Shown one piece after another: positions 56,767 to 64,000 of a DNA stretch of 64,000 bases. Numbering within the stretch: position 1 is the first letter of the stretch; each line of letters begins with the position of its first letter. The notes beneath the pieces are model-generated. The model was not told the origin of the DNA, searched no databases, and saw only the letters and a list, made by a program, of their open reading frames with translations. The position numbers and the translations under genes are program-made. The stretch covers positions 18,532,993-18,596,992 of the forward strand of contig NW_004955417.1 of assembly GCF_000276665.1 (NCBI RefSeq), written 5' to 3'. The DNA comes from Chinchilla lanigera. Taxonomy: Eukaryota; Chordata; Mammalia; Rodentia; Chinchillidae.

Positions 56767-57139
56767 TTTTGTTTTTCAAAATCTTCAAAATGTATTAATC
56801 TATTAGCACATATATCAGAAGCCCAGAAGAAATTCAGATTTCTGGTTACTTCAGTACAGTGGCATAAGTTTGATTTTCTGTGGCTAACTGGAGGTTTCTT
56901 CCATGGGTTACCTTTCCTCTTAGTGTGTCCTACTGGCTACTACTACTCCAGGCTTTGTAGCTATATATCATATTACTTAATATGCCTAAGAGATATACTA
57001 GTGTCTGCTGCTTCTGTGTTGAGACTAAGGTAATTTTTAGAAATTTCCTCAGAGAAACATTATTTTCCATGTCTAGAGTTCACAGTCATTTCCCAATCAA
57101 CACCTGTAGAACAGCTACTATCAGAAGTTTGCCGGTAGT

Positions 57140-57236
57140 GGCTGAGGATTTAGCTCAGTGGCACAGCACCTGCCTGGCAAGTGCAAGGTCGTGAGTTCGG
57201 TTCCCGATACCAGAAAACTGCCCCCCCACAAAAAAA
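57140..57236 (+). mobile_element. ID SINE, sense
   Basis: GTGGCTGAGGATTTAGCTCA, GTGGCACAGCACCTGCCTGG, GGTCGTGAGTTCGGTTCCCG, ATACCAG, then a tail containing CCCCCCC and an A run. No clear target-site duplication (only TTTG nearby on both sides). It abuts the LTR candidate on the right. Confidence 0.94.
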
Positions 57237-57238
57237 AG

Positions 57239-57640
57239 ATGTTTGTGGGGAGGCTGATGTTGGAGAATGATCACAGGTGAATAAGCTGCTCCAGCCCTGT
57301 GAACAAGAGGCACCTGAGGTGAACCCAGTAGACAAGCTGATAGGCAGAGGGGTGTCAGGTGACATCAATCTGCCAAGTGTATAAATAGATGCTCTGCAGT
57401 CCTTGGACAGTTCTTTTTTCCCATCTGGAGAAAAGGCTCCCCCTGACCTCAGCTTTCTGAATTCTGACTCTTGTTTTTCTTTCTTCATCCTCCACCATGT
57501 GCTCCCTGGGAAGTTCGAAAACTGCACTGGGTGCGGCGGAAGCTGTTTTAATTAGTCCTGTATCACCTGTCTCATTTCCTAGTGCTGTTAGCCTTCCTCA
57601 AACTGATGAAGTGTGGTGATGCAAATAAACACCATGATAG
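57239..57640 (+). mobile_element. LTR-like element with TATA box (ERVK-type candidate)
   Basis: TGTTTGTGGGGAGGCTGATG start, then TGTATAAATAGATGCTCTGC (TATA box at 57380-57387), 'ttcccatctggagaaaaggctccccctgacctcagc', 'tgctccctgggaagttcg', 'ctgcactgggtgcggcgg', 'gtatcacctgtctcatttcc', and AAATAAACACC (poly-A signal) near 57625. The order U3, TATA, R, AATAAA fits a solo LTR. The minus-strand open frame here is a by-product of the GC-richer sequence and runs on into the ID. Exact ends and family are uncertain. Confidence 0.65.
57380..57387 (+). promoter_or_regulatory. TATA box inside the LTR candidate
   Basis: TATAAATA preceded by CCAAGTG and followed about 25 bp downstream by CAGTCCTTGG, a plausible start region. 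The TATA motif itself is seen; activity is inference. Confidence 0.5.
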
Positions 57641-57775
57641 TTTCCAAATGAAAGGGAGAGGCAGTTAACTGCCATGTAGTCTATAAGGATTCATTTTAAC
57701 AGTGTGACAATGTGAAGATATCATACAACATCATCCTATCTAGAACAGCTTCCTCTAGAAGATGTCTGCAGATCA

Positions 57776-57892
57776 CAATTCATTTCTCTGTGCTTATCAC
57801 CATCTGGATTACATCTCCCATAATATTGTACTTGTTTGTTGCTTATATTCTCCTCTGCTCTAAAACTTGCCTGAAAGTAAAGACTTTATGAT
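57776..57892 (+). mobile_element. L2 LINE 3' end, sense (left half)
   Basis: 'tatcaccatctggattacatctcccataatattgtacttgtttgttgcttatattctcctctgctctaaaacttgcctgaaagtaaagactttat' matches the L2 3' end ('cttatcactatctgaaattatcttg...tttattgtctgtctcccc...agaatgtaagctccatgagggcagggactt'). It is interrupted at 57893 by a MaLR LTR and continues at 58253 with 'tcactgcatccataattagttcaatgc' (consensus 'ttcactgctgtatccccagtgcc'). Confidence 0.75.
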
Positions 57893-58247
57893 TGTCTTGG
57901 TTACTTTTCTCTCGTTGCTGGGACAAAATACTTGACGCCCAAAATTAAGGAAGGAAAGGTTTATTTCATTTACAGTTTGTGGAGGTTTCAGTCCATACTT
58001 GGCAGATTACAAGGCAGACTGGCACATGGCAGAGAGCTACAGCTCAGGGCGTCAGATAACAGCTAAGCAACCAGCATACACCAGGGCGGAATGGGAGAGG
58101 AATGGCCTCAAGCACTCTTTTTCTCTCCCTTACATATGCAAACTCTCCACCCCTGGGGTGGGTGTAGCTCTCACACCTCAGTCAACTCTAAAAGCCTGCC
58201 CCATGGCCGCATGAGGCTTTGGGGGGACACACAGACACACCATAACA
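57893..58247 (-). mobile_element. MaLR-type solo LTR, antisense, 355 bp, perfect TSD
   Basis: On the minus strand it starts TGTTATGGTGTGTCTGTGTG and ends AAGTAACCAAGACA, matching the sense LTR at 42088-42454 throughout (shared TCCCCCCAAAGCCTCA, AGCTACACCCACCCC, GTATGGACTGAAA, AATAAACCT, GTATTTTGTC). ATGAT flanks both sides (57888-57892 and 58248-58252), a perfect 5-bp duplication. It is inserted into an L2 3' end. Open frames at 57999-58294 lie inside and are not genes. Confidence 0.96.
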
Positions 58248-58252
58248 ATGAT

Positions 58253-58300
58253 GTCACTGCATCCATAATTAGTTCAATGCTTCATATATATTAGAAGCTA
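58253..58300 (+). mobile_element. L2 LINE 3' end (right half)
   Basis: Continuation of the L2 split by the LTR: GTCACTGCATCCATAATTAG, TTCAATGCTTCATATATTAG (consensus '...cactgctgtatccccagtgcctagcacagtgcctggcacatagtagg'). Confidence 0.55.
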
Positions 58301-58304
58301 AATT

Positions 58305-58570
58305 AGTTTACTGTTGGTGCTGTAATAAATTATGGCAATGACTTAAAACAATATAAATTTACAGTATTTTGCTTCTGGTAGGAAGAAATACAAAATGTGG
58401 CTTACTAGGATAAAATCAAACTGTCAGCACCGTGTAGAGCTACACCATTGATTCTCCTCTGGCAGACCTAGGGAAGAATCTTAAAATTTCACCATCAGAA
58501 TATATGTAGGGGAAAGAATTTTTGGTGGATATAATATAAATAACAGGATGACAGTGGGCTATATTTGCTA
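58305..58570 (-). mobile_element. MLT1-type MaLR LTR fragment, antisense
   Basis: 'actgttggtgctgtaataaattatggcaatgacttaaaacaatataaatttacag', 'cttctggtaggaagaaatacaaaatgtggcttactaggataaaatcaaactgtcagc' is the reverse complement of the MLT1 3' region (consensus reverse: 'tggctgctgtaacaaattaccacaaac...ggcttaaaacaacacaaatttatt...gggtcttactgggctaaaatcaaggtg'). Confidence 0.75.
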
Positions 58571-58649
58571 AGAAAGAGAAAATATCATAAGACATTCTAA
58601 AGGTGTCTATAGAAAGGTCACCAAAGTTTGTGACCTATAAAGCACAAGA

Positions 58650-59655
58650 AAAAGAAATGATGAAAAGTAACTCAGTTTCATTTCTCTATTACTTTTCCAA
58701 AACCCCACTGCAATCATCCTTCACAATGTTGTGGTTCACTTATTATAACTTCACTGCATTGTGGATTTTTAAAAACTGTATATCTAATTCTGTATCACTT
58801 AGTTTCCACTATATTGTGGGATTTTGCAGTATATAGGTACTTACATAACACTTATGATTTTAATTATTTTTGCATAAAAAATTGAGTATTAAAATATAAA
58901 AATGCTAACTCAAACATATTAAAAGAATATTAAATTGAAATAAAATATAGTATGTAATTCATCAGCAGATGAATACCTTTCTATACACAATGGAAATGCC
59001 ATTCATCACTACTACTTGTGCAAATTTGCCAAAATGAGATTATACACAGTGCACTATTGGCTGATGGAATGGAAGGAAACCAACCATAGCACACTATTCT
59101 GTATCCTGGGCACTGATTGACTCAGCACTAAACGAAGGTGCTCAAAATCAAGGAAAATGTGGAACTTTTGAACATGTTAAAGGAAAGCAAAAGCTACCTG
59201 GCTGTAGTCACCATTACTGGCTCAGTGCCTGATGAAATGGTGCCTTCAGAAGAGCTGTAATGCTCTTCTTGGCTGTGAAATACATTCATCTCATCAGCAT
59301 CACCTTCATCACCATCAGTACTGCACAGCTACATAAGTCCTTATCTTCATCATTCAAGTTGTGGTATACCTCACTGGTGAGTACCCATCCAGAATTTTAC
59401 ATGTTGTTTCAATTATGTAAGTTTAAGTGTGTAGAAACTGTTTAAGAGTATATGAAATATTTATAAGAGTGTGGAAAAGGTTAATAAGAGAGTGGGAATG
59501 GTTTATAGGAGTGTGGGAAACATTTGTAAAGCTTTAAAATATATATAAATAATAGAAAAATATAATGCCACTATTTCGTGGATTTTCACCTATCGCTGGG
59601 GTCTCTGGAGTGTACCTTCCATGATAGGTGAGGGATCACTGTACCTCAATCTGTC
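58650..59655 (+). mobile_element. Tigger-type (TcMar) DNA transposon remnant
   Basis: The right end is diagnostic: 'gcaacatttgtaaagctttaaaatatatataaataatag', CACTATTTCGTGGATTTTCA, 'cctatcgctggggtctctggagtgtaccttcc', 'ataggtgagggatcactgta' (terminal repeat GAGGGATCACTGTA). 58.70-58.83 kb has related text on the other side ('ttcacttattataacttcactgcattgtggattttt'). Between are Tigger-like tandem 'ataagagtgtgggaaa' units. No transposase frame survives, and the left terminal repeat is not clear. Confidence 0.72.
59444..59535 (+). repeat. Imperfect about 24-bp tandem units inside Tigger
   Basis: AAGAGTATATGAAATATTTAT, AAGAGTGTGGAAAAGGTTAAT, AAGAGAGTGGGAATGGTTTAT, AGGAGTGTGGGAAACATTTG: four variants of one unit, as in the 3' region of some Tigger consensus sequences. 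Confidence 0.85.
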
Positions 59656-59692
59656 CTGTGTCTCCAGTGTTAAAGACCACCTCTTTCCCCAC

Positions 59693-60345
59693 TGTTTCAG
59701 TTGGGGTTTACTAGAGAAAGAGCTATGACACAGGATATATAAATGTATAACTAATTACAAGATTGGGTTACAATGGTCAGCTACAGACTTGGAGGAAGTG
59801 TGCAGAGGGTGTCTGCACGCTGGAGACTGAAGAGTTCAGTCCAAGATCTGGAGCTCACTGCAGTGTCCATGCAAGTCCCTATCAGGAGGCTGATGGGTCT
59901 GCGACAGAATGTTGAAAAGTCTATAGTGGAGGCCAAGAAGTCGACACCAGAAGACTGAAGAGTCCCAGGTAGAAGCTGAACAGTCTGCACCAGAAGCCAG
60001 GAGATGACCACCAAGCTGAAGGCCAAGACTGGAGCTCTCTGAAGAGCCAGGAATCAGTCCTTCCTCATTTCCCTTTTATTGTACCCAGCCTACACCCCTG
60101 GGGGGTCCTCTGCACTCACATCATCTCCTGCCTTCCTCTTACACAGGTTCAGGATCAATACAAAGTAAACACCCTGGCCCCTTGCTTAGTCACATAGTTA
60201 ACCTTCTAAATTTCTCAAGTTGACACAATGAACAACACCCCAGAGCAGGAAGGGCATGTCCTTTACACCCAAGGATGCATAACTGCTGAGTTATTTAGTT
60301 AAATTTCTAGACTCCTCAAGTTGACACAATGTATCAACCGTAACA
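59693..60345 (-). mobile_element. ERVL/MLT2-like solo LTR, antisense, 653 bp, copy 2, perfect TSD
   Basis: On the minus strand it starts TGTTACGGTTGATACATTGTG and ends TAAACCCCAACTGAAACA. The words at each end belong to the MLT2/ERVL class (mobile 'tgtgtcaacttg' start; 'tttctctag...aacc...ctga..aca' end). CCCAC flanks both sides (59688-59692 and 60346-60350), a perfect 5-bp duplication. Copy 1 is at 12520-13146. The open frames at 59773-60026 read through it in both directions, Leu/Ser-rich, and are not genes. No internal retroviral region attached. Confidence 0.92.
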
Positions 60346-60349
60346 CCCA

Positions 60350-60810
60350 CCATAAGTGCAAGATGTTTAACCATTTAATTCTCTAACTCAGGATCACAGC
60401 TCCATAGTTTTTCTTTTGGTCATATATTAAATTGTTTTACCTCACATTATGCTTTTTCCAATAAGACAATGCACTGTACAAAGGTTATTTTCTTTCATTG
60501 TAAGAGGAAAATTAAACAAAACCCTGTTCTAAACACCATGCTTTGATGTAAGATTCTTCACACTTCTTGACATTTCTCTACCCGTCTGGGCATTTTATAA
60601 CTATTATACATATTTTTTTTTCCTTTGGAAAAATATAGCTACACCATTTCCCAAGTTTTCATATACCATATACTTTACAGACATTTACAGTCTTTTTCTC
60701 TGTCTAAAATAAAACTTATCAAATTAACTGTTCATCTGTATTAGACGCTTTGCTCTGTGTTACCATAAAAGTCCTTGCACATCTCCCAATGAGTTTGTTA
60801 GGGAATTGCC
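60350..60810. other. Unassigned sequence
   Basis: AT-rich, no gene or recognised repeat. Confidence 0.35.
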
Positions 60811-60814
60811 ATCA

Positions 60815-60930
60815 TCAACGTACTTGTTTCTCTTCCAAAAAGTAAGCATATTAAGTGCAAGAATGTATTTAAATCCTTTCTTAATCAGCATACTGTTTAA
60901 CATGTTGGGTGGGTTAAATAAAGTTTTGCT
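60815..60930 (+). mobile_element. L2 LINE 3' end, sense
   Basis: 'cttgtttctcttccaaaaagtaagcatattaagtgcaagaatgtatttaaatcc', 'aatcagcatactgtttaacatgttgggtgggttaaataaagttttgctcatg' follows the L2 3' end ('gtaagctccttgagggcagggactgtgtct...cccagtgcctagcacagtgcctggcacatagtaggtgctcaataaa'). Confidence 0.6.
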
Positions 60931-61212
60931 CATGCAGTTGTTTAAATATTGGATATAGAAGTAACTACAAGTGTAATGATATTATTTGTTGAAAATTTTA
61001 TTTTAAAAATTTTACTTTGTGTTTCTTGCACACTTATTGAAAATCAGAATGGTCCACATGCTCTACTAGAAAAATTGAGCACTACTGATACAGAGGAAAG
61101 TAAAAAAAAAAATTATCTTTGTTATGCTTGATTAAGAAATACTACAATATTCTCATCAATCAGGGAATCATTGTTTTATGCATCCTTACTTTGAGGAAAA
61201 ATCTTTAATTTC

Positions 61213-61277
61213 GATAACTTCCACAAGTAGTTGTTACATAATATGATAGAAGCTATAATATGATATGATAATTCAAA
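61213..61277 (+). repeat. Direct repeat, first copy (65 bp)
   Basis: GATAACTTCCACAAGTAGTT ... GATAATTCAAA. It matches 61673-61743 (71 bp), which has a 6-bp insertion and a few substitutions. Confidence 0.88.
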
Positions 61278-61672
61278 TGAGCTAGAAGCACAATTATATT
61301 GTTCATTACAGGATTTCTTTACATAAAGAATTTTCTTTAATATGTTTAATTCAATGAAATGATGTGCTTACTTGATTGCTAAAGTGTACATATTTTCTGA
61401 ATCAATCTAGTGATAATTAAGCTAGGCTGATACAGACCAAATATACCAAAAATCCCTGCTTGATATAATATGAAGAGTGCTCAAAAGCAATAAGCAGCAA
61501 AAATTAACAAAAATAAATCATACATATCTAATGAACACATCAAACTAGGAATATTCACATCTAGAAATGAGTTTTGCTTACTTGGAATGAGAAGACGGAA
61601 AACTTGGGAGATATTGAAAGATGTGTAGTGAAAGAAAGGAAAGAGACCAGGGTGTAATCAGCAAGTTTGCAA

Positions 61673-61743
61673 GATAACTTCCACAAGTAGTTGCTACACA
61701 TTATGTATATGATAGAAGCTGTAATATGACATGATAATTCAAA
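61673..61743 (+). repeat. Direct repeat, second copy (71 bp)
   Basis: GATAACTTCCACAAGTAGTT, GCTACACATTATGTATATGA, TAGAAGCTGTAATATGACAT, GATAATTCAAA. Same order as the first copy 460 bp upstream. Confidence 0.88.
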
Positions 61744-62207
61744 GTAGCACATTGTGCAATAGTTGCAATGATATGAGAGCTGAAAGAGTGACAACTTTAA
61801 ATGTTCCAATAATGTGGAAAAACTACTACTTCAGTACTGGAAGGAATATCATATATTTAGGAATGATTTGGCATTAATCAGTAAAGCTGAAAATATTCAT
61901 AAATTCTGAAAACGGTTTTCCAACATAAGCATACTAAAAAAAGAATGCATATTTGAATATAATCAAAATATCAAAGGGAGAATAATATGATAGTATATAT
62001 AGAGATTTATGTAAAATTAATATAATTTAAAATAATTATGAGTATATATCACAAAATTTAATATTCTCCAGAAAAATTATACTATTTATCCTTTATAAGA
62101 AATAAAAGTATTAAATATGCTACTATCTATAATAATTATTCATTGTAAAGTATTAAAATTAGAACTGATACTGGAAATTTAGATATACCCTCTGTGGCAC
62201 GGCAGAG

Positions 62208-62383
62208 GCCTGCAAGCAGAGTGAGTCTGTGCCCGTTGCTTCATCCATTGCCTCTCTGGGACACCGGGGCCTGCGAGCACAGTGTGAATCCACACTCTGC
62301 GCTTCCTCCATTGTCTCAGGGACTGTGGGGTCTTTGAGAGGAGTGTAAGGACACATGCCCTTGTCCAATGGACTGAGAGGAAC
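62208..62383 (+). repeat. 61-bp monomer-like tandem repeats at the L1 5' end
   Basis: Units begin at 62208 (GCCTGCAAGCAGAGTG), 62269 (GCCTGCGAGCACAGTG) and 62330 (GTCTTTGAGAGGAGTG), exactly 61 bp apart. Units 1 and 2 share 54-bp ungapped similarity, ending ATCCATTGCCTCTCTGGGA and CTCCATTGTCTCAGGGA. Unit 3 is more diverged. Confidence 0.8.
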
Positions 62384-62734
62384 CCCAAGACCTGAGACCC
62401 AGACAACAGCTGGGTCCCAGGCACACAGGCACACACATGCCCTTGGAGGGCAGAGTAATTGGCAAGACCAAGAGCATCGAAGTGTCTGACTCAGCAGCAA
62501 GGAGCCAGCTTTTGAATACAGGAGAACTCCACCAGCAGAAGTCTGGTCTCAGGCTCCACATACAGAGGCCAACATCAGCTCCATACCCAACACATTTCAG
62601 GGATTAAATACGGACACCATCACAGAACTGTAAGCACCAGAGGTATTTTACTACTTTCATTCTCCCTTGTTGTCTGATTGGATATCCTTCTCCTGTCTAA
62701 TTGGATATCATCTTGTTTTCTTCTGTATTTGGTA

Positions 62735-62890
62735 GTTATTTTTATATTTGGGGTTTTTTTTATTTTTCTACTTTTCTCTCCTTTCTGTCATCTCTTTTTC
62801 CTTTTTTTCCTTTGGTTCCCTTTCTTTCTCATTTTCCCTTCTTTTTCTCAATATTTAGGTTTTTTACCTTTTTTTCATTCTCTTTTATAG
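62735..62890 (+). repeat. Pyrimidine-rich (T/C) tract
   Basis: Almost purine-free runs such as TTTTTTTTATTTTTCTACTT and CCTTTTTTTCCTTTGGTTCC. It produces Phe-rich spurious open frames. It lies within the presumed L1 5' UTR. Confidence 0.9.
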
Positions 62891-63645
62891 ATTCACTTCC
62901 TCTCTTTCCTCAACTACTTCTTGAATTTAAATTTAAAAGTGAGTAAACATTGTCTCTGCCCTTTCTGACTACTCTTTTGAATTCTATTTTATTCTTTCCC
63001 ATCTGTGTCCTCCAGTTTTACAAAACTTGGGTGGTCATTCTTTAATTTCCAGCCCTGACTCTACTATAGTAGACCTCACACATCACTTTAGCCTATACCC
63101 TAATCATCTTAATCACCCCGATCCTGACAGAAAGGTAAAATCACTTGACTAAGGGGAAAATCACTGCATAAAATTGCAGAGCATATGTTTGATTTTGTTA
63201 CATAGATTTAAAGTTTATTTCCACGGTCAGAGGTAACAGGTTAATGGTTAACAGAGTTTATCAGTAGTTAAAATTCATTTTAAAATATTGTTATTACTAA
63301 CTGTACTACTTTAGCAAGGATGTCACACACGTTATAAACAATTTTTCTCCCCTGTAGGATAACACTATAACTGTATGCAGTCATAATCACAACCACAATG
63401 CAGTATCAAAGGATTAGGAGCTGAGCCAAATGGTAATCTTGCATCCTTTACAAATTGGGAAGCTAGGGCCTTGACATAGTTATAAGGAACCACCTACATC
63501 TAGAAGACATCCATGTAGAACAGACACCCTCTCAGGAAACCTAAATACTAGTGATAAAGCTATATATCATAAGAAACTGGCAAGTATCAACATAGAAAAC
63601 AAAATACAAAAGAGAAAATAGGAAGTGACCAGACACAGAAGCAAA

Positions 63646-63970
63646 ATGCAACCCCAGACTCCCAGCCCACCCAGGACAAGCCCATAATGCAAAGAGAGAG
63701 ATGAAATTGGAAATCAAATATTGGAACTTTCTAATGATATCAGAAGAAGCGAAAAAACAAGTGGATGAGGTGATGGAGAAAACAATCTCTCAGGTACAGG
63801 AAGAAATGATGCTCAAAATCAAAGATATTAGAGAAGACACAGATAAAAGAATAGATGAGCTTAGAAAAATGATGGAGATAAGTAATGCCCAGAGTAGAAA
63901 AGAAATGGAATCCATGAAAGAGATACAAATAGAAATCCAAAAGATTAAAATCTTTGTTGAAAGTATAGGC
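63646..63970 (+). pseudogene. L1 ORF1 5' fragment, disrupted (coiled-coil region)
   Basis: L1 ORF1 encodes an RNA-binding chaperone of the L1 ribonucleoprotein, with an N-terminal coiled coil that trimerises. Here an ATG at 63646 opens a Pro-rich start (MQPQTPSPPR), broken by TAA at 63685. The same phase then reads KERDEIGNQILELSNDI before losing homology, whereas the phase from ATG 63701 runs for 90 codons to 63970, rich in Glu/Lys/Met/Ile with heptad spacing (ISEEAKKQ, EKTISQVQEE, KIKDIRE). The coding signal thus jumps phase near 63740-63750: a nonsense mutation plus a frameshift. An ID then interrupts the frame at 63971. Not functional. RRM and C-terminal domains would lie beyond the window. 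Confidence 0.75.
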
Positions 63971-64000
63971 GGGGGCTGGGGATTTAGCTCAGTGGCACAG
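63971..64000 (+). mobile_element. ID SINE, sense, cut by the window edge
   Basis: GGGGGCTGGGGATTTAGCTC AGTGGCACAG: the first 30 bases of the window's main ID type. It is inserted into L1 ORF1. The tail and duplication are outside the window. Confidence 0.96.

Larger units (their letters stand above)
60935..62190. other. Mostly unassigned AT-rich sequence with a local direct repeat
   Basis: No gene. Two related segments, 61213-61277 and 61673-61743, lie 460 bp apart in the same orientation. The rest is featureless. Confidence 0.4.
62195..63970 (+). mobile_element. L1 5' region (5' UTR and start of ORF1), sense
   Basis: The 5' end is a GC-richer block (62195-62600) with 61-bp periodic units, as expected for an L1 promoter region. 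A long pyrimidine-rich tract (62735-62890), AT-rich 5' UTR, and finally ORF1-like coding sequence from 63646 follow. The coding part and an ID at 63971 reach the window edge. If the rest of the element lies beyond position 64000, this is a nearly full-length L1. The minus-strand open frames in 62159-62561 are by-products of the GC-rich monomers. Confidence 0.75.

Noticed and set aside
57150..57527. 125-codon open frame on the minus strand
   Set aside because: It spans the LTR candidate and runs into an ID element. Its last third is the reverse translation of the ID body, and it has no domain or start context. A by-product of less AT-rich repeat sequence.
62159..62561. Three overlapping minus-strand open frames (81-113 codons) at the L1 5' end
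   Set aside because: Three overlapping frames with similar length, caused by the GC-rich L1 5' monomers. Antisense transcription from L1 promoters is known, but nothing here shows a coding gene.
1..64000. CRISPR-like arrays or other prokaryotic systems
   Set aside because: Repeats found are SINEs, LTRs, microsatellites or single duplications. There is no array of regularly spaced identical repeats with unique spacers, and the DNA is clearly mammalian.
3303..64000. ID bodies as genuine tRNA genes
   Set aside because: They keep A-box and B-box-like words of a tRNA-derived SINE, but lack a foldable cloverleaf with an anticodon arm and end in A-rich tails with target-site duplications, so they are retroposed SINEs.

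Overview
This window is AT-rich mammalian nuclear DNA, almost certainly rodent. The clearest sign is a dense population of ID-family SINEs (tRNA-derived, usually opening near GGGGCTGGGGATTTAGCTCAG, with a Pol III B-box-like GAGTTCGGTTCCC and an A-rich tail), together with B1 (7SL-derived) SINEs carrying the rodent internal duplication, rodent-type L1 3' ends, and ERVL/MaLR LTRs. The ID variant (GGCAAGCGCAAGGTCGTGAGTTCGG), the B1 forms and the L1 look non-murid. I lean towards a hystricomorph such as a guinea-pig relative, but cannot prove this without a database search.

I find no protein-coding gene, tRNA, rRNA, CRISPR array or bacterial-style operon. The open frames in the window are short (125 codons or fewer), lack family motifs, and mostly fall inside repeats or random AT-rich sequence. 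The only frame with recognisable coding heritage is a broken L1 ORF1 fragment at the right edge. Two mariner-like transposase remnants also exist. The window reads as an intergenic (or deep intronic) repeat landscape, and its interest lies in the archaeology of its repeats.

Layout: 1-3.3 kb is mostly unassigned, with a B1/ID dimer. 3.6-8.8 kb holds old antisense L1 split by two tetranucleotide microsatellites and two B1s. 8.9-10.5 kb is an antisense MaLR internal region plus LTR. 12.5-13.15 kb is an ERVL-like LTR (copy 1) with an ID inside it. 15-16.6 kb and 19.7-20.8 kb are L1 pieces. 23.5-24.3 kb has a mariner remnant, a MaLR LTR end and an ID. 24.4-28.0 kb is one long antisense L1 with two nested IDs. 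31.5-34.5 kb is an L2-like piece and a tandem antisense MaLR (LTR-int-LTR-int). 34.6-37.3 kb is an L1 3' UTR, a Tigger element and a second L1 3' end. 38.8-39.3 kb is a MaLR LTR. 42.1-43.3 kb is a MaLR LTR followed by a GC-richer, probably LTR-derived block; a mariner remnant follows at 43.7 kb. 45.4-47.2 kb has a MIR, an L1 3' end and a 5'-inverted L1. 49-56 kb carries IDs, B1s, MIRs, MLT1-type LTRs and L2. 56.6-60.35 kb has a perfect 75-bp duplication, an ID, a TATA-bearing LTR candidate, an L2 split by a MaLR LTR, MLT1, Tigger and ERVL-like LTR copy 2. 62.2-64 kb is the 5' end of a sense L1 with 61-bp monomer-like repeats, whose ORF1 is cut by an ID at the window edge.

Many insertions have readable target-site duplications, so their boundaries are firm. 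The most unusual observations are a 31-bp exact micro-inversion between two related segments 2 kb apart, a 61-bp paralogous pair differing only by transitions, a perfect 75-bp tandem duplication, two probable twin-primed (5'-inverted) L1s, and the 61-bp periodicity at the L1 5' end. I found no convincing new biological system.
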